Source: an uncultured Ventosimonas sp.
GTDB taxonomy: Bacteria; Pseudomonadota; Gammaproteobacteria; Pseudomonadales; Pseudomonadaceae
Direction: 5' to 3'
NCBI GenBank assembly: GCA_945283395.1
Contig: CALYQH010000057.1
Coordinates: 1-7,838 of the forward strand
Length of the DNA stretch: 7,838 nucleotides
This document shows positions 7,095 to 7,838 of the stretch, one piece after another. Within the stretch, counting starts at the first letter, position 1. Each line of letters opens with the position of its first letter. The notes under the pieces are model-generated. The model searched no databases and had not been told where the DNA came from. It saw nothing but the letters and a program-made list of their open reading frames with translations. The position numbers and the translations under genes are program-made.

Positions 7095-7838
7095 GATACT
7101 TTTCCTATCAATATACTGGTATTATTACCACCAAAGGCACATGAATTGGAAAGCATTACCTTTGCTGAAGGTAACACATGGGGTTGTTGGATTAAATTGA
7201 TTGGAGCTAAGGTATCATCCAATAATGACATCGAAAAATCTTGTTGGGGTAAAGATAGCTCTCTTTCAAGCATTATCCAACATAATGCAGCTTCTGTTAT
7301 GCCAGCTGCCCCTAAAGTGTGACCTGTTAAATGTTTAGTTGAACTACACCACGCCGTTTCAGCACCAAAAACATGATTGACAGCTTTTGCTTCCATTTGG
7401 TCATTTAATACGGTAGCTTTGCCATGCATATTTATATAGCCAATCTGTTCAGGTTTTAAATTGGCTTCTTGTAGTGCCATTCTAATAGATTTTTCAGCAC
7501 CTATTCCCTCTGGCTGAGGAGCAGACATATGCCAAGCATCTGATGATTCGCCTATACCCAATAGAGCAACTTCTGCGGGTTGTTTAGTAAGGAGCATCAA
7601 CCCTGCCGCCTCACCTATACTGATACCATCTCTATCTTTAGCAAAAGGCATACAAGGATTAGCAGAAATTTGCCCTAAACTATCAAAGCCATTTAATGAT
7701 AATTGGCATAATGTATCAGCGCCACCGACTAATGCAGCATCAACAAGGCCCGCCTCAATCAACCGTTGTCCAGAAATAATTGCTCTGGCACTTGAGGTAC
7801 AAGCGGTTGAAATAGTATAAGCAGGCCCTTCCAGTTCA
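7091..7838 (-). CDS. apeO: ApeO-like beta-ketoacyl-ACP synthase, N-terminus beyond the window
   Basis: The frame is open from the right edge (first whole codon ends at 7837) to TGA 7093-7091, giving the C-terminal 248 residues, a little under two thirds of a FabF-type ketosynthase. The TTG at 7762 is internal, because the active-site segment STACTSS (Cys13 of the visible part) lies before it. Other visible motifs are FAKDRDGISIGEAAG, NMHGKAT (His138), TKHLTGHTLGAAG (Lys168, His173) and SCAFGGNNTSI. The Cys-Lys-His-His set is complete, so it is a condensing subunit, not a chain-length factor. In APE systems ApeO pairs with the chain-length factor ApeC for polyene elongation. One oddity: the usual HGTxT motif reads HGKAT, one base away from threonine (AAA for ACA). 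The gene leads the O-P-Q-R block and overlaps apeP by four bases. Confidence 0.86.
   Translation of the reverse strand, partial: ELEGPAYTISTACTSSARAIISGQRLIEAGLVDAALVGGADTLCQLSLNGFDSLGQISANPCMPFAKDRDGISIGEAAGLMLLTKQPAEVALLGIGESSDAWHMSAPQPEGIGAEKSIRMALQEANLKPEQIGYINMHGKATVLNDQMEAKAVNHVFGAETAWCSSTKHLTGHTLGAAGITEAALCWIMLERELSLPQQDFSMSLLDDTLAPINLIQQPHVLPSAKVMLSNSCAFGGNNTSILIGKVS

Overview
The window comes from an AT-rich gammaproteobacterium, probably host-associated. The evidence is gene content (a Tle1-like DUF2235/DUF2931 pair and the tail of an aryl polyene pigment cluster), AT-rich intergenic DNA and several freshly broken genes. Genus cannot be fixed from the sequence. AT-rich insect-gut gammaproteobacteria such as Entomomonas, Gilliamella or Frischella would fit, but this is inference only.

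Left part (1-2565, + strand): the window opens inside a DUF2235 alpha/beta-hydrolase (type VI secretion lipase Tle1-like). It keeps a Ser-Asp-His triad but is cut by one in-frame TAG at 936-938, after which the same frame stays open to 1448. Twelve bases later a DUF2931 protein begins, a plausible immunity or accessory partner. Its natural TTG start (1461, with a good ribosome binding site) and signal segment are out of frame with the body by one base in a run of eight A.

Middle (2566-4683): an intact EamA/DMT-family exporter on the - strand (2683-3597), then about 690 bases with no convincing gene, then the remnant of a small lipoprotein gene on the + strand (4290-4640) with two in-frame stops. 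A symmetric hairpin (4641-4667) sits between it and the convergent cluster and can terminate in both directions.

Right part (4684-7838, - strand): four tightly packed genes in transcription order ketosynthase (ApeO-like, truncated by the window edge), hotdog dehydratase (ApeP-like), ketoreductase (ApeQ-like), ketosynthase (ApeR-like). This is the O-P-Q-R order that ends aryl polyene (APE) clusters. APE enzymes build a polyene acyl chain on an acyl carrier protein by rounds of condensation (ApeO, with partner ApeC outside the window), reduction (ApeQ) and dehydration (ApeP), giving an outer-membrane antioxidant pigment. The ketoreductase is frameshifted at a run of seven A; restoring one A gives a textbook 242-residue enzyme.

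The main result is the repeated pattern of small lesions in otherwise well-preserved genes: one amber stop, two A-run frameshifts of opposite sign, and a two-stop lipoprotein. No wholly new system is evident. The open question is whether these lesions are gene decay, slippage-tolerated or switchable frameshifts, or sequencing errors.
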